A stretch of DNA of 64,000 bases from Rubripirellula amarantea (lineage in GTDB: Bacteria > Planctomycetota > Planctomycetia > Pirellulales > Pirellulaceae), in NCBI RefSeq assembly GCF_007859865.1, contig NZ_SJPI01000001.1, positions 2,108,001 through 2,172,000 of the forward strand, read 5' to 3'. Each line of letters opens with the position of its first letter. Position 1 is the stretch's first letter. Below the pieces are notes generated by a model, which worked only from the letters and a program-made list of their open reading frames with translations, was not told the origin of the DNA and did not search any database. Both the position numbers and the translations under genes were made by a program. Shown here one piece after another: positions 8,123-17,192 of this stretch.

Positions 8123-9808
8123 ATGCTCTCCCTTCGCTCAAAAAGCGCCCTTTGTTCAAAAAGCGCCCTTTGTTCAAAAAGCGATCGGCCGGTCGTCGGT
8201 CTGATTGTCTGTCTGTTAGTCGTTGCTCTTGTCAACGTGAATGCCCCCAACGTCTTGGCCGATTCCAAGTCAGAGGTCGAAGAACTCGGTGACAACACGC
8301 AACGAGTCACGTTGACCCAGTCAGTGGAACCATCGTTTCATATCGAGCCAATTGTGCATCGCTTTGAAGCGAGACGCGGCACGACGATTCCTTTCAAGTT
8401 TGAAATTCGATCGACCGGCAAAGCCATGAATGTCACGGTGTTGCCAGTGCAATTACGTCAGGAGCTTTCTGGCATCATTCTGCACGACGACAATGTAGGG
8501 GCTCCCGAAGAACTGAAAATCCTTTCTTCCACCGAGTTCAAGTTAGCACCGGGTGAAACCACTTTCATCGAAGGCGAAGTGACAGTTCCTCTAGCAAAGT
8601 CAAATTACTTGTCCTTTGGTGTGCTCGTCCGTGATAACGGGCAATCGTCTGCTGAAGCGAATCCCGATGACCCCCAAGCAATTTCAGCCGCTGTTCGATT
8701 TGTGACTCAGTACGTATTGCGAGTTGACATCGAGACGGGAGTTAAAGACCTAAGCGAAATGGACAAGCTCGATTTTGAACAGGGCAACATCCTTAACGAA
8801 GAAGGGATGCCAGTCGCCACCACAATCCTGTCCAACCCCACCAACTTTGCTTTCGAATGTAACGTACGTAGCACCGTTCATTCGGCCAACGCCACCAAGC
8901 CGCGACCTTTTCGTATGTCAATGTTGTCAAGGAAAACACTGGAAGACGAAGGACGTTATCTTGTTCGAATCATGCCTGGTAGCAAACTGCACCTGACTGC
9001 ACCGATGGGCGATACGTTGTTCCCCGGTGAGCAAACGTTGAAGTTGGAAGTGACCAACGGCCGTCGATCGCTCAGCGAAAAATCCTTTGACTTCGCGGTT
9101 GCCGGTGGTGATTTTCCAGCTTTGGAAGTCAGCCAAGCCTACCTCGATAACGAGCTTTCCGTGAGTCCGGCACAAATTGAAATTGGTAGCTCGGATCACG
9201 CTAGTCGTGCTTGTAATCTTCGATTTAGTAACAACTCTAGTAACCAGAAAAACGTACGCGTTGAATTGGTTGATCTTCAGGGCAATGCCATCGACGGCGT
9301 CAGGCTTTCCAGTGACGACTTTGCGGTTCGCTCGGGACGCACCAAGACGATTCGCGCGGCTGTCAATAACCGCAACGGTGGTGGTGAGACTGTGTTTGGT
9401 GTGGTTCGAATTCATGCTTCCGATGAATCGGGAAATGGATCGCAAGTTAGCGAACTACCAATTGCGATCTTGGCAAAGGAAGAGGCCAGTTCGAGCGTGA
9501 AGTTTGGTGAACTCGCCTCGGTACAGCAGGGAGGCATGACCTCGTTCCGTTTCCCCGTGACAAACACCGGTGAAGGATATCTGCCCGTGGATGGTCGATT
9601 GGAAATTGCCGATGGGTCTGGGCATGCTTTGAAGCTGGCTGATGGGTACGGCAAGTGGCTTCGTCCCGGTGAGACACGTGAGTTGGCGTTCAGTCCGAAT
9701 CGTGAGCTACCTGCCGGGAAGTATCAGTTGAAGCTGCATGTTGAGACGAAGGATGGAATAGAGCCTTTCGATCAAACTCTGATTGTCGACTTGGGGGATC
9801 AGAGCTAA
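8123..9808 (+). CDS. Exported multi-domain Ig-like protein, chaperone/DUF916-like N-terminal domain
   Basis: The 561-residue product has an N-terminal hydrophobic segment (VVGLIVCLLVVALVNVN) as signal or anchor, then about four beta-sandwich domains. The first, about 50-200, has the alternation and PG loops typical of COG1470/DUF916-like or periplasmic chaperone-like Ig folds (FEARRGTTIPFKFEIRSTGK, FKLAPGETTFIEGEVTVP, YVLRVDIET). The last reads as a CARDB/NEW3-like repeat (SFRFPVTNTGEGYLPVDGRL, PGETRELAF). I chose ATG 8123; a TTG at 8054 would add 23 residues without a signal. The start region holds an SKSALC hexapeptide repeat. It follows the secretin by 79 bp and ends before a strong terminator, closing the operon. 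A role in presenting or anchoring the small subunits is inference. Confidence 0.65.
   Translation: MLSLRSKSALCSKSALCSKSDRPVVGLIVCLLVVALVNVNAPNVLADSKSEVEELGDNTQRVTLTQSVEPSFHIEPIVHRFEARRGTTIPFKFEIRSTGKAMNVTVLPVQLRQELSGIILHDDNVGAPEELKILSSTEFKLAPGETTFIEGEVTVPLAKSNYLSFGVLVRDNGQSSAEANPDDPQAISAAVRFVTQYVLRVDIETGVKDLSEMDKLDFEQGNILNEEGMPVATTILSNPTNFAFECNVRSTVHSANATKPRPFRMSMLSRKTLEDEGRYLVRIMPGSKLHLTAPMGDTLFPGEQTLKLEVTNGRRSLSEKSFDFAVAGGDFPALEVSQAYLDNELSVSPAQIEIGSSDHASRACNLRFSNNSSNQKNVRVELVDLQGNAIDGVRLSSDDFAVRSGRTKTIRAAVNNRNGGGETVFGVVRIHASDESGNGSQVSELPIAILAKEEASSSVKFGELASVQQGGMTSFRFPVTNTGEGYLPVDGRLEIADGSGHALKLADGYGKWLRPGETRELAFSPNRELPAGKYQLKLHVETKDGIEPFDQTLIVDLGDQS
8138..8183 (+). repeat. 18-bp tandem repeat (about 2.6 copies) at the N-terminus of the Ig-like protein gene
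   Basis: The unit tcaaaaagcgccctttgt occurs at 8138-8155 and 8156-8173 and partly at 8174-8183. It encodes SKSALC-SKSALC-SKS, immediately before the hydrophobic signal segment. Copy-number slippage would stay in frame. Confidence 0.85.
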
Positions 9809-9856
9809 CGCCCCTGCTCTTTCGTTCTATAACGAATACGACCGTCACAGGCAGCC

Positions 9857-9897
9857 AAGCCCTTTCGGATCACGCGATCCGCGAGGGCTTTTTTTAT
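9857..9897 (+). terminator. Rho-independent terminator ending the secretin operon
   Basis: A 15-nt arm at 9857-9871 pairs with 9876-9890 (aagccct..cggatc / gatccg..agggctt, two internal mismatches) around a short loop, followed by a run of seven T. It lies about 50 bp after the stop at 9808. Confidence 0.9.
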
Positions 9898-9930
9898 TGG
9901 CAGGCGTTTGCTGCGACCCACATTTCATAG

Positions 9931-10494
9931 ATGGTATTTTATCGCACCCACCACCGATTCGCCGTACTCATGCCATTGATGGTATGTCTGGGTAACTGCG
10001 CGTACCTATGGTTGGCACGTTCGGAATTTGCCTCGGCAGCAGAAACGGCTTACCAAACGTTCTCGGTAAATGTGCGGTCGGAAACGTTTGTTGAAGCTCC
10101 TGAGAATGTGGTCATGATCCACGATCAGAGCGAGAGCAATCAAGTGTTCCCCACGCAGACTTGGACGGTGCGCGGCAATCTGACCACGGGGATGGTTGTC
10201 GATTTTGTGCTTGAGGCACCGTTTATTCACGCCTTAGATTCGAGCTCCAAAACCGATGCGCGGCTCAACGCTTCGGTGCGATCCACTCAAGGTTCGGCCA
10301 ATTGGACAGTGCCAATATCGCAAGACCAGACGGACATCAACCAAAACGTCAATTCAGCCAATGTGCGTGTCCAGTCGGACGCGGTAGGCATGGCTGAAAT
10401 TGATCTCAATGTCGAATTAGTTGAAACGAGTCAGTTTGTGGCACTGCCGGGTAACTACGAAACAACAGTGCTAGCTACGATATCCATCCCCTGA
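9931..10494 (+). CDS. Small exported beta-sandwich protein B, paralogue of subunit A
   Basis: The 187-residue product has a basic then hydrophobic N-terminus (MVFYRTHHRFAVLMPLMVC) and a probable cleavage after SEFASA. The mature region aligns with the protein at 5336-5851 across its whole length: QTFSVNV, APENVVMIHDQ, FPTQTWTVRGN, SANWTV, NYETTVLATI. It is again cysteine-free after the signal. It follows the operon terminator at 9857-9897, so it needs its own promoter. ATG 9970 is an alternative start but would remove the basic n-region. The function is unknown; a minor or alternative subunit of the same surface structure is inference. Confidence 0.65.
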   Translation: MVFYRTHHRFAVLMPLMVCLGNCAYLWLARSEFASAAETAYQTFSVNVRSETFVEAPENVVMIHDQSESNQVFPTQTWTVRGNLTTGMVVDFVLEAPFIHALDSSSKTDARLNASVRSTQGSANWTVPISQDQTDINQNVNSANVRVQSDAVGMAEIDLNVELVETSQFVALPGNYETTVLATISIP

Positions 10495-10586
10495 GTGCGG
10501 ACTTGTTGCACTGGTTTGGGCGAAAGTCAGATACCAACCTCGGGCAGATGCCCTGCGGTTAGAAACGCTAGATACAATGGGAGACC

Positions 10587-10592
10587 AAGGAG
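10587..10592 (+). promoter_or_regulatory. Shine-Dalgarno deciding the start of the DUF1592 cytochrome gene
   Basis: AAGGAG lies 8 bp before ATG 10601, directly preceding a signal-peptide sequence. It excludes the in-frame ATG at 10577, which is upstream of the ribosome site. Confidence 0.7.
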
Positions 10593-10600
10593 AGTCCCCC

Positions 10601-13018
10601 ATGAAGTTACCGTTCTGGTTTGTCTTACTAGTGTGTCTTAGCCCCGCGTTGTCATCAAAGGCGTCGAGCCCCGTCGTTGACTTTTTGTCCGACCATTGTT
10701 TGGATTGCCATAGCGATGGTGAATCTTCAGAAGCGGGCTTAGATTTAGAAAGCGTTTCGTGGGACTTAGGCGATCCTAAATCGTTTTCACTATGGGCGAG
10801 TGTTCTCGATCGCGTGGCCAGTGGTGAGATGCCACCGGTTTCAGAATCACAGCCCACCGCTGATCAACGATCTGAATTTGTGACTGTTCTGAAATCCCGC
10901 CTCATTCAGCACAATCTGGATCGTCAGATCAAGAATGGTCGCACAGTGCTACGACGTCTCAACCGCGACGAGTACGAGCGCACTGTTCAAGACTTGTTGG
11001 GCATTACGACACCGCTTGCCGAGCTTCTACCGCGAGAAACACCGTTGGGCGGTTTCGATACCGTGGCGGGAGGTTTGCGTTTTTCGGCCCTGCACATGAA
11101 TCACTACCTAGCGGCGGCCAACGTTGCCCTAGACCAAGCGATTGATTTGACGGTGGAACCGAAGTGGGTCAACGAGCGATTTGATTACACCAAGCAAGAA
11201 GGCATTCTCAAGAACATTGAAGCCGACAAATCGATCGTTCGGTTACTTGATGATGCCGCTGTCATGTTCTCGGATGCCTCGTATATCAATCGGATCCATG
11301 GACTCAATATTGACCGTTCGGGAATGTACCGCATTCGTGCTCGAGCCAGGGGATTTCAAACGGACCGTCCGGTGACGCTAAGCCTGCATGCAGGTAATTG
11401 GAACAAAGCATCCACACGAGTGCTAACGTTCGCGGATGTCCCGCCTGATGAATCATCGGAAGTCGAGGTTATCGCGAGGCTTGAGCACAACGAATACGTT
11501 TATCCGGCACCCAAAGGTCTCAATATCGACGAGCAAGGCCATGGAGTGTGGCATTACGGCGGAGAAGCTTACGAAGCGGAAGGGATTGCGGTCGAGTGGA
11601 TTGAGGTCGAAGGACCTTTGGTGGAATCATGGCCTCCGCCTAGTGTGAAGAACTTGGTGGGTGATGTTCCCATCGAAAAGTTAGAACATCATCGATGGGT
11701 GAATCCCAGGACGATTGCTTACGAACTTCGTCCTGATGACCCCAAATATTCGCTTGAACAAACGATTCGACGATTTGCTAATCGTGCATTTAGGCGACCG
11801 GTCAGCGACGATGACATCTCGATTTATCTTGAAATGGCAAACGCAGCGTTGGAAGAAGGCGACAGTTTTGAATCGTCGCTTCGGATGGGACTGCGCGGGA
11901 TTTTGACATCACCTCGCTTCCTGACCATGCAAGAGAATACTGGGAAGCTTGACGATCATGCGCTTGCTTGCCGATTGTCGTACTTTCTAACCAGCACGAT
12001 GCCTGATGACGAACTACGCGAACTTGCCGACGAAGGGAGATTGTCCGACCCAGAAGTTTTGCGTGCTCAAACTCAGCGTTTGATGGACGACCCACGAAGT
12101 GATGTCTTTGTCCAACGATTCACGGATCAATGGCTCGATTTGCAACGCATCGATGCGACATCACCCGACAAGATGTTGTATCCCGAGTTCACGGATCTGT
12201 TGCAGTTGTGCATGGTGGGTGAAACTCGGGCATTCTTTCGAGAACTCTTGCAACATGATTTGTCAGTCCTGAATTTCGTCGATAGCGATTTTGCAATGTT
12301 GAATAAGATCATCGCAGGTCACTACGAGATTGACGGTGTTGAGGGGCAAGACTTCGTCCGTACTCGGCTTCCCGATGGTTCACTTCGCGGTGGAGTGTTA
12401 ACTCAGGCGAGTGTATTAAAAGTGACCGCGAACGGGACTGTTACCTCACCCGTCGCGCGCGGTGCGTTTGTCTTGACTCGCTTGCTCAATTCGCCGCCGT
12501 CGCCGCCACCACCCGGGGTTGGATCGATCGAGCCTGACACCCGCGGTGCTACCACGGTGCGCGAACAACTCGCTAAGCATAGCGTCGATATGACTTGTGC
12601 TAGGTGTCATGCGGCCATTGATCCGCCAGGATTTGCACTCGAGAACTTTGATGTGATTGGCGGGTATCGTGAACGATATCGTTCAACCGGCGATGGCGAA
12701 CGAGTGACGGACAAGAAACTCAATGGTCGAATGATCTGGCAATACAAATACGGATTGCCAGTGGATTCAGGCGGGACCACGTCGGATGGAACTGAGTTTC
12801 GAGATGTGAAAGAGTTTAAAGAATGGTTGCTCAGCGATCCCGATCGCATCGCTTCGGCAATTGCCGCTCAGCTCCTGACCTACGCCACGGGAACCCCTAT
12901 TGAACTCGCCGATCGAGAACGAGTTGACGAGATTGTCGCACGTTCTCGTGATTCACAATTCGGCCTCCGCACGATCGTTCACGAGATCGTGCAAAGCAAA
13001 ATTTTTCAAACGAAATGA
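10601..13018 (+). CDS. Planctomycete cytochrome c protein, DUF1587-DUF1595-DUF1592-DUF1588-DUF1585 (copy 1)
   Basis: The 805-residue exported protein begins with a signal peptide (MKLPFWFVLLVCLSPALS) and a haem-c motif CLDCH near residue 30. Domain order follows the large planctomycete family: DUF1587 (LRRLNRDEYERTVQDLLGI), a beta-rich insert (about 200-360), DUF1595 (FANRAFRRPVSDDD), DUF1592 (LACRLSYFLTSTMPDDEL), DUF1588 (RGGVLTQASVLKVTANGT, then CARCHAAIDPPGFALE with a second CxxCH) and DUF1585 at the end. The family role is not settled; electron transfer to exported enzymes is a common proposal. It overlaps the following DUF1552 gene by 4 bp (ATGA), so the two are translationally coupled. 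A second pair sits at 35661-39392. Confidence 0.9.
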   Translation: MKLPFWFVLLVCLSPALSSKASSPVVDFLSDHCLDCHSDGESSEAGLDLESVSWDLGDPKSFSLWASVLDRVASGEMPPVSESQPTADQRSEFVTVLKSRLIQHNLDRQIKNGRTVLRRLNRDEYERTVQDLLGITTPLAELLPRETPLGGFDTVAGGLRFSALHMNHYLAAANVALDQAIDLTVEPKWVNERFDYTKQEGILKNIEADKSIVRLLDDAAVMFSDASYINRIHGLNIDRSGMYRIRARARGFQTDRPVTLSLHAGNWNKASTRVLTFADVPPDESSEVEVIARLEHNEYVYPAPKGLNIDEQGHGVWHYGGEAYEAEGIAVEWIEVEGPLVESWPPPSVKNLVGDVPIEKLEHHRWVNPRTIAYELRPDDPKYSLEQTIRRFANRAFRRPVSDDDISIYLEMANAALEEGDSFESSLRMGLRGILTSPRFLTMQENTGKLDDHALACRLSYFLTSTMPDDELRELADEGRLSDPEVLRAQTQRLMDDPRSDVFVQRFTDQWLDLQRIDATSPDKMLYPEFTDLLQLCMVGETRAFFRELLQHDLSVLNFVDSDFAMLNKIIAGHYEIDGVEGQDFVRTRLPDGSLRGGVLTQASVLKVTANGTVTSPVARGAFVLTRLLNSPPSPPPPGVGSIEPDTRGATTVREQLAKHSVDMTCARCHAAIDPPGFALENFDVIGGYRERYRSTGDGERVTDKKLNGRMIWQYKYGLPVDSGGTTSDGTEFRDVKEFKEWLLSDPDRIASAIAAQLLTYATGTPIELADRERVDEIVARSRDSQFGLRTIVHEIVQSKIFQTK

Positions 13019-14334
13019 ACTTGGACTCACCGATGAACCTTTCCCTACAGCACAATCGCTTTGGCGCGACTCCTCGTCACAGCGTTGACCGTCGACGTTT
13101 TTTGAAAGCGGCAGGCATTAGTTTGGGATTGCCCATGCTCGATCGTTGGTCAACTCGAGCAGGGGCGGATTCACCTGACGAATCTCCCCATCGACTGATG
13201 TTCATGTGCACGACACTTGGATTGCATGGACCTAATTTTTTTCCATCGCAAGTCGGATCGGACTTTGAGCTTCCCACCTATTTGCAACCGCTCACCGATC
13301 ATCGAAACGACTTCACGGTGTTTTCGGGTTTGTCGCACCCGGATCAAGCCGGTAACGATGGTCATGCTTCAGAGAAGACGTTTCTTACTTCGGCTCGTCA
13401 TCCGGGTTTGAGTGGCTTTCAGAATACATTGTCCGTTGACCAGTACGCAGCGGAACAACTTGGGTATGTGACGAGGTTCCCAGCGATCAATTTAAGTACT
13501 GACCATGGGACTCAGTCGTACACGCGTAGCGGTGTCATGCTTCCGGCGATCCCATCGCCGTCAAAAATGTACGCAGAGCTGTTCTTGGCGGGATCCGACC
13601 AAGAGATCAAACGACAGATCCAAAACTTAAAGGAAGGTCGCAGCATTCTTGACGCAGTCGCCCGCGATGCTCGCAAGTTGGCCGGTTCAAGCAGCAAAGC
13701 CGACAAGGCTCGGTTGGTTGAATACTTTCAAAGCGTGCGTGATCTAGAAAAGAAGTTGGAAGCAGCCCAGCAATGGGTCAATCGTCCTAAGCCCAGTGTT
13801 GACGCGGAGCAACCAACGGATATCGAGAACACCGCTGACTTGATAGGCCGTATGACCTTGATGCTTGATTTGGTGCCATTGATTCTGCAAACCGATTCCA
13901 CTCGCGTGCTGACAATGAGCGTTCAATGTCGTAACGATGTTCCGCTGGTGGACGGTGTCGACACGGACCACCACAGCCTTTCACATCATGGTCAGGATGA
14001 AGCCAAGATCGAACAGTTGAAGCGAGTTGAACTTGCGCAGATGAAAGCGTTTGGCGAACTGATCCAAAAGTTGTCCAAGAAGGACGAGTCGGGCCAACGG
14101 TTGCTCGATCACACTTCGATCATGCTTGGCAGTAATTTGGGCAACGCCAATAGCCACGATTGGCGCAACTTGCCAATCTTGCTTGCTGGGGGTGGCTACC
14201 GTCACGGACAGCACATCGCTTATGACAAGGACAACAACCGTCCTTTGTGCGACCTGTTCGTGACGATGCTACAGCGACAAGGCCACGAAACGGATTCGTT
14301 CGGGTCGGGAAGCTCAACCATTGATGTGGCGTAG
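13015..14334 (+). CDS. DUF1552 (HXXSHH-motif) exported protein (copy 1)
   Basis: The 439-residue protein carries a twin-arginine-like signal (RRRFLKAAGISLGLPML, near residues 26-42) and the family motif HSLSHH near residue 320, which gives the HXXSHH name. The long central part contains GRSILDAVARDARKLA and a helical linker (about 215-265). The family is typical of planctomycetes and nearly always follows a DUF1592 cytochrome gene, as here with a 4-bp overlap. The fold resembles sulfatase/phosphatase-like proteins, but no activity is established. Tat export would mean folding in the cytoplasm, possibly with a cofactor. Confidence 0.9.
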   Translation: MNLDSPMNLSLQHNRFGATPRHSVDRRRFLKAAGISLGLPMLDRWSTRAGADSPDESPHRLMFMCTTLGLHGPNFFPSQVGSDFELPTYLQPLTDHRNDFTVFSGLSHPDQAGNDGHASEKTFLTSARHPGLSGFQNTLSVDQYAAEQLGYVTRFPAINLSTDHGTQSYTRSGVMLPAIPSPSKMYAELFLAGSDQEIKRQIQNLKEGRSILDAVARDARKLAGSSSKADKARLVEYFQSVRDLEKKLEAAQQWVNRPKPSVDAEQPTDIENTADLIGRMTLMLDLVPLILQTDSTRVLTMSVQCRNDVPLVDGVDTDHHSLSHHGQDEAKIEQLKRVELAQMKAFGELIQKLSKKDESGQRLLDHTSIMLGSNLGNANSHDWRNLPILLAGGGYRHGQHIAYDKDNNRPLCDLFVTMLQRQGHETDSFGSGSSTIDVA

Positions 14335-14396
14335 GGGAGAGGCGCAGTCTTGCGATTTCCTTGCCTCACGATTTCGCACTTCGTTTCGGGCAATCG

Positions 14397-15389
14397 TCAG
14401 TCTGCGGTCGTCGTTTCCAAGCGTTTCCGACGGCGAAAGATTATCCAAGCCGCTGAGGTGATCGCGATTGCCAGAACTGAAGATGGTTCTGGTACTGCTT
14501 GCACGGCTACCAACGCTCGAATGTTAAGCGGGTTGGGAGATCCAGATTCGTCCAGATGGTTGGCGTCTGTGATTAGCCCGATGTGCGAGATTTCTCCCGT
14601 TTCGATGTTGATGGATTCTAACGCGGAACCTTCGTTGTAGTTGACGATGGTGTAGCCTCGTCCTGCATCGTCGATCGTCAGTGTACTGATGGAGTACGGC
14701 GAAGTATCGAGACGGCTTGCTGAAGTCGGTTCGACACTGCCGTCGAGTGGATTGAGGGTCCGCAACGAACCGATCCATTCGGATTGCGGCTTGCCGCCGC
14801 GTTCAACTTCACCCGACTTCAAATAAAGAGTGTCGTCATTTGCAAAGGCAAGTCCGGTTTGGTTGCTCGCGACCTGGTGCGAGCCAACGAACGCGATCTG
14901 AGCGGACGCGGTATCAATGGTGACCAAGACGTCGGTGTCATCGGTGAACGCAACTGAACTGCCGAATTCCAGCCAACCATAAAGTGTTCCGTTGGAATGG
15001 AAACCGATGTCCGAAATCAAAGTGTTCGTATTTCCAATCGGAGATGCAGTACCTGTTGCGCGATCGATCGTATGCAGTTTTCCCAATCCAGACGTGGGAA
15101 CATTCTCGATCGCGTAGAGCACGCCGGTAGTTGGATGAATCGCCAGTCCCGAAAGATGGGTCACGCCGGTGCCGCTGCCAACCAGATTGGCTGACCCCGT
15201 CGATTCATCGACGCTGTAGAGAAATGATTCAAGCAAGTTTCCGTTGGTGTCGTAGCCACCGGACACGGCTAGCAATTCAGCGTTTGCCGACCAAGGATTG
15301 CATAACGCGAACGTCAGCCCTGCGAGAATGGCAATTGTTCGTGATTGAGCAAAGTCGCTGAAGAAATGAGCAGAACGAGAAATGGGCAT
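14397..15389 (-). CDS. PEP-CTERM-anchored exported protein, DUF4394/propeller-like
   Basis: The 330-residue product has an N-terminal signal (about 1-37, cleavage near ANA-EL), a repetitive beta region with recurring G-L-A-x-(H/F) and D-x-x-T-G turns (for example SGLAIHPTTGVLYAIE, TGLAFANDDTLYL) as in DUF4394 or propeller-like secreted proteins, and a C-terminal sorting tag: VPEPSSV, a hydrophobic helix, then RRRKR. PEP-CTERM proteins are processed by an exosortase and displayed outside the cell. No exosortase gene is in the window. It is convergent with the DUF1552 gene. Confidence 0.82.
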   Translation of the reverse strand: MPISRSAHFFSDFAQSRTIAILAGLTFALCNPWSANAELLAVSGGYDTNGNLLESFLYSVDESTGSANLVGSGTGVTHLSGLAIHPTTGVLYAIENVPTSGLGKLHTIDRATGTASPIGNTNTLISDIGFHSNGTLYGWLEFGSSVAFTDDTDVLVTIDTASAQIAFVGSHQVASNQTGLAFANDDTLYLKSGEVERGGKPQSEWIGSLRTLNPLDGSVEPTSASRLDTSPYSISTLTIDDAGRGYTIVNYNEGSALESINIETGEISHIGLITDANHLDESGSPNPLNIRALVAVQAVPEPSSVLAIAITSAAWIIFRRRKRLETTTAD

Positions 15390-15523
15390 GCGTCAACTTC
15401 CATCCTTGATTACAGCCCCAACGATTGAACGCAAGTCTTGCAAACTTGTGCAAGGGTGGCAAGTGAGATAACGCTGGCGAACGAGGGGACCCACCCTGGT
15501 ATAGCCGATTGCGACTCAAGGCA

Positions 15524-15558
15524 CAAAAAAAGGCCAACGGGGTTACCCGATGGCCTTC
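15524..15558 (-). terminator. Rho-independent terminator of the A-type Fe-S carrier gene
   Basis: On the minus strand, aaggccatcggg pairs with cccgttggcctt (15557-15546 with 15541-15530, one mismatch) and is followed by a run of seven T (15531-15525). It lies about 30 bp after the stop of the iscA-like gene. Confidence 0.85.
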
Positions 15559-15588
15559 TTGTCAATCTGGAATCAAAACGCAAGCGAG

Positions 15589-15921
15589 TTACGCTTGGAA
15601 TGAGCTTCCGCAACCACAACTCTTTACCGCGTTGGGGTTCTCGAAAGTGAAACCTTGTTTTTCGAGGCTTTCGTACCAATCGACGGTGGTTCCATCGAGG
15701 TACAGGGCACTCTTTTTATCCACGACGACAGCGACGTCGTGGCATTCGTATTTGGTATCAGCTTTGTCATCGAAGCTATCATCGAAATTCAGCGTGTAGC
15801 TGAACCCGCTGCAGCCGCCCGCTGCGATACCAATGCGCAAGACCATTTCATCACCGAAATTGTGCTCGGTACGGAATCGCTTGACTTCTTCGGCGGCTCG
15901 TTCGGTCAGTTTGACTGCCAT
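15589..15921 (-). CDS. A-type iron-sulfur cluster carrier (IscA/ErpA/HesB family)
   Basis: The 110-residue protein matches the usual length of the family and carries the three conserved cysteines, C37 (GGCSGF) and the C-terminal C102-G-C104. These residues bind an Fe-S cluster or iron for transfer to apo-proteins. It begins [16 protein letters not shown], a normal start for the family. No isc or suf genes are adjacent and it has its own terminator, so it appears monocistronic. Which A-type carrier it is cannot be decided by eye. Confidence 0.92.
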   Translation of the reverse strand: MAVKLTERAAEEVKRFRTEHNFGDEMVLRIGIAAGGCSGFSYTLNFDDSFDDKADTKYECHDVAVVVDKKSALYLDGTTVDWYESLEKQGFTFENPNAVKSCGCGSSFQA

Positions 15922-16175
15922 GGTTTCGTTGAACCCTTCGTTTTAAACAGGTGGAAATTGGGCAACCTGCGAGTGAGATCGCCCTCAGGTTGGGTTGATT
16001 GGGAGGTAGAAACGTCCAGATGGACTTTGCGTGTCTCCCTATGATATTCAGCAAGTCCAGTTTCGGGCAAGCGAGACCTCGTTTTGTGCGATGTCAAAAT
16101 GTGCGTGGTCGTGCCAAATTAGGCTCAAAGACGTACAACGAGGCAAAATACTAGTTAATTTTCTTGAGGATTTTC

Positions 16176-17192
16176 ATGCGGCGGATCGGCACACTTGACA
16201 ATTCCCTGCTCGCCCGGCGGTTCGTTGGCTACCTTCACAGCCTGTCGATCGACGCGTTCACCGACCTAGAGGACGACAATCGGCCAGATGGGGCCTGGAA
16301 TTTGTGGGTGCGAGACGAGTCCGAAACCGAGCGGTCTCGATTGATTCTCGCTGAGTTTCGCGATGCGCCTGAAGCCACCAAGTTCCAGGTAGAGCCAGCA
16401 CCGATTCAGGAATCGAAACCACCGGCCAGCCGGTCCACCGACGGCGAAATGGTTTCCGCTCGCCAGGATTCCGGCCGTCGATCAAGGCAAGCCAATGAGC
16501 CGGTCGATTTAGGCGAGTCGATTTCGCACGTGGCCAAGCAGAGTCAGATTCCAATCACGATCGGTATCATCGCACTTTCGGTGGTCCTCAGTTTGGCGAC
16601 TAACTTCAATAAGCCACGAGCTGTTCGCGGCGGTGGTGGGCCATCGCTTGAGGAACAAATTAACGAGAAGTTCGAGTTCATCACCGAGCAAGACTTTCGA
16701 GCCAGCGATGGTGACTTTTATGCCTCGGTACGCAGCGGCCAAGTTTGGCGTTTCATTACGCCGATGTTCTTGCACGGTGATGAGTATCACTTAGCCTTCA
16801 ATATGCTTTGGTTGTTCTTCTTGGGTTCGGCGATCGAACGGCTTCACGGTTCCATCTTCTTTGCGATTCTAGTGCTTGTCACTCAGCTAGGCGGCATGGC
16901 GTTGCAAGTTGGCATGCCAGATTATTCTTGGGTTCCTGATGCACTAGTGGCGAACCCAAGAGTGATTGGCGCGTCTGGAGCTGTGTATGGTTTGTTCGCG
17001 TTTCTGTGGATTCGGCCATTAGTGCAGCCGAGTTATCCCATTCGCCTTGTACCGATGAATGTCATCATCATGTTGGTTTGGTTGGTTGTTTGCATGACTC
17101 CTTTGATTCCCAATGTTGCCAACGGTGCTCACCTGGGTGGATTGTTAGCAGGCATGATCGTCGGCGCGATGAAGTTTGTCGGACGTCTATGA
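16176..17192 (+). CDS. Rhomboid-family intramembrane serine protease with N-terminal cytosolic domain
   Basis: The 338-residue protein has a soluble N-terminal domain (1-70) resembling the small NRho domain of GlpG, a low-complexity linker (about 70-115), then six or so membrane helices. The catalytic serine is in GASGAVYG (near 268) and the histidine in GAHLGG (near 318), the rhomboid dyad. NMLWLFFLG and GGMALQ match the conserved loop and helix. Rhomboids cut membrane proteins inside the bilayer. I chose ATG 16176, preceded by GAGGA; a TTG at 16164 is less likely. The stop overlaps the start of the MATE gene (ATGA), so the two are translationally coupled. Confidence 0.9.
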   Translation: MRRIGTLDNSLLARRFVGYLHSLSIDAFTDLEDDNRPDGAWNLWVRDESETERSRLILAEFRDAPEATKFQVEPAPIQESKPPASRSTDGEMVSARQDSGRRSRQANEPVDLGESISHVAKQSQIPITIGIIALSVVLSLATNFNKPRAVRGGGGPSLEEQINEKFEFITEQDFRASDGDFYASVRSGQVWRFITPMFLHGDEYHLAFNMLWLFFLGSAIERLHGSIFFAILVLVTQLGGMALQVGMPDYSWVPDALVANPRVIGASGAVYGLFAFLWIRPLVQPSYPIRLVPMNVIIMLVWLVVCMTPLIPNVANGAHLGGLLAGMIVGAMKFVGRL

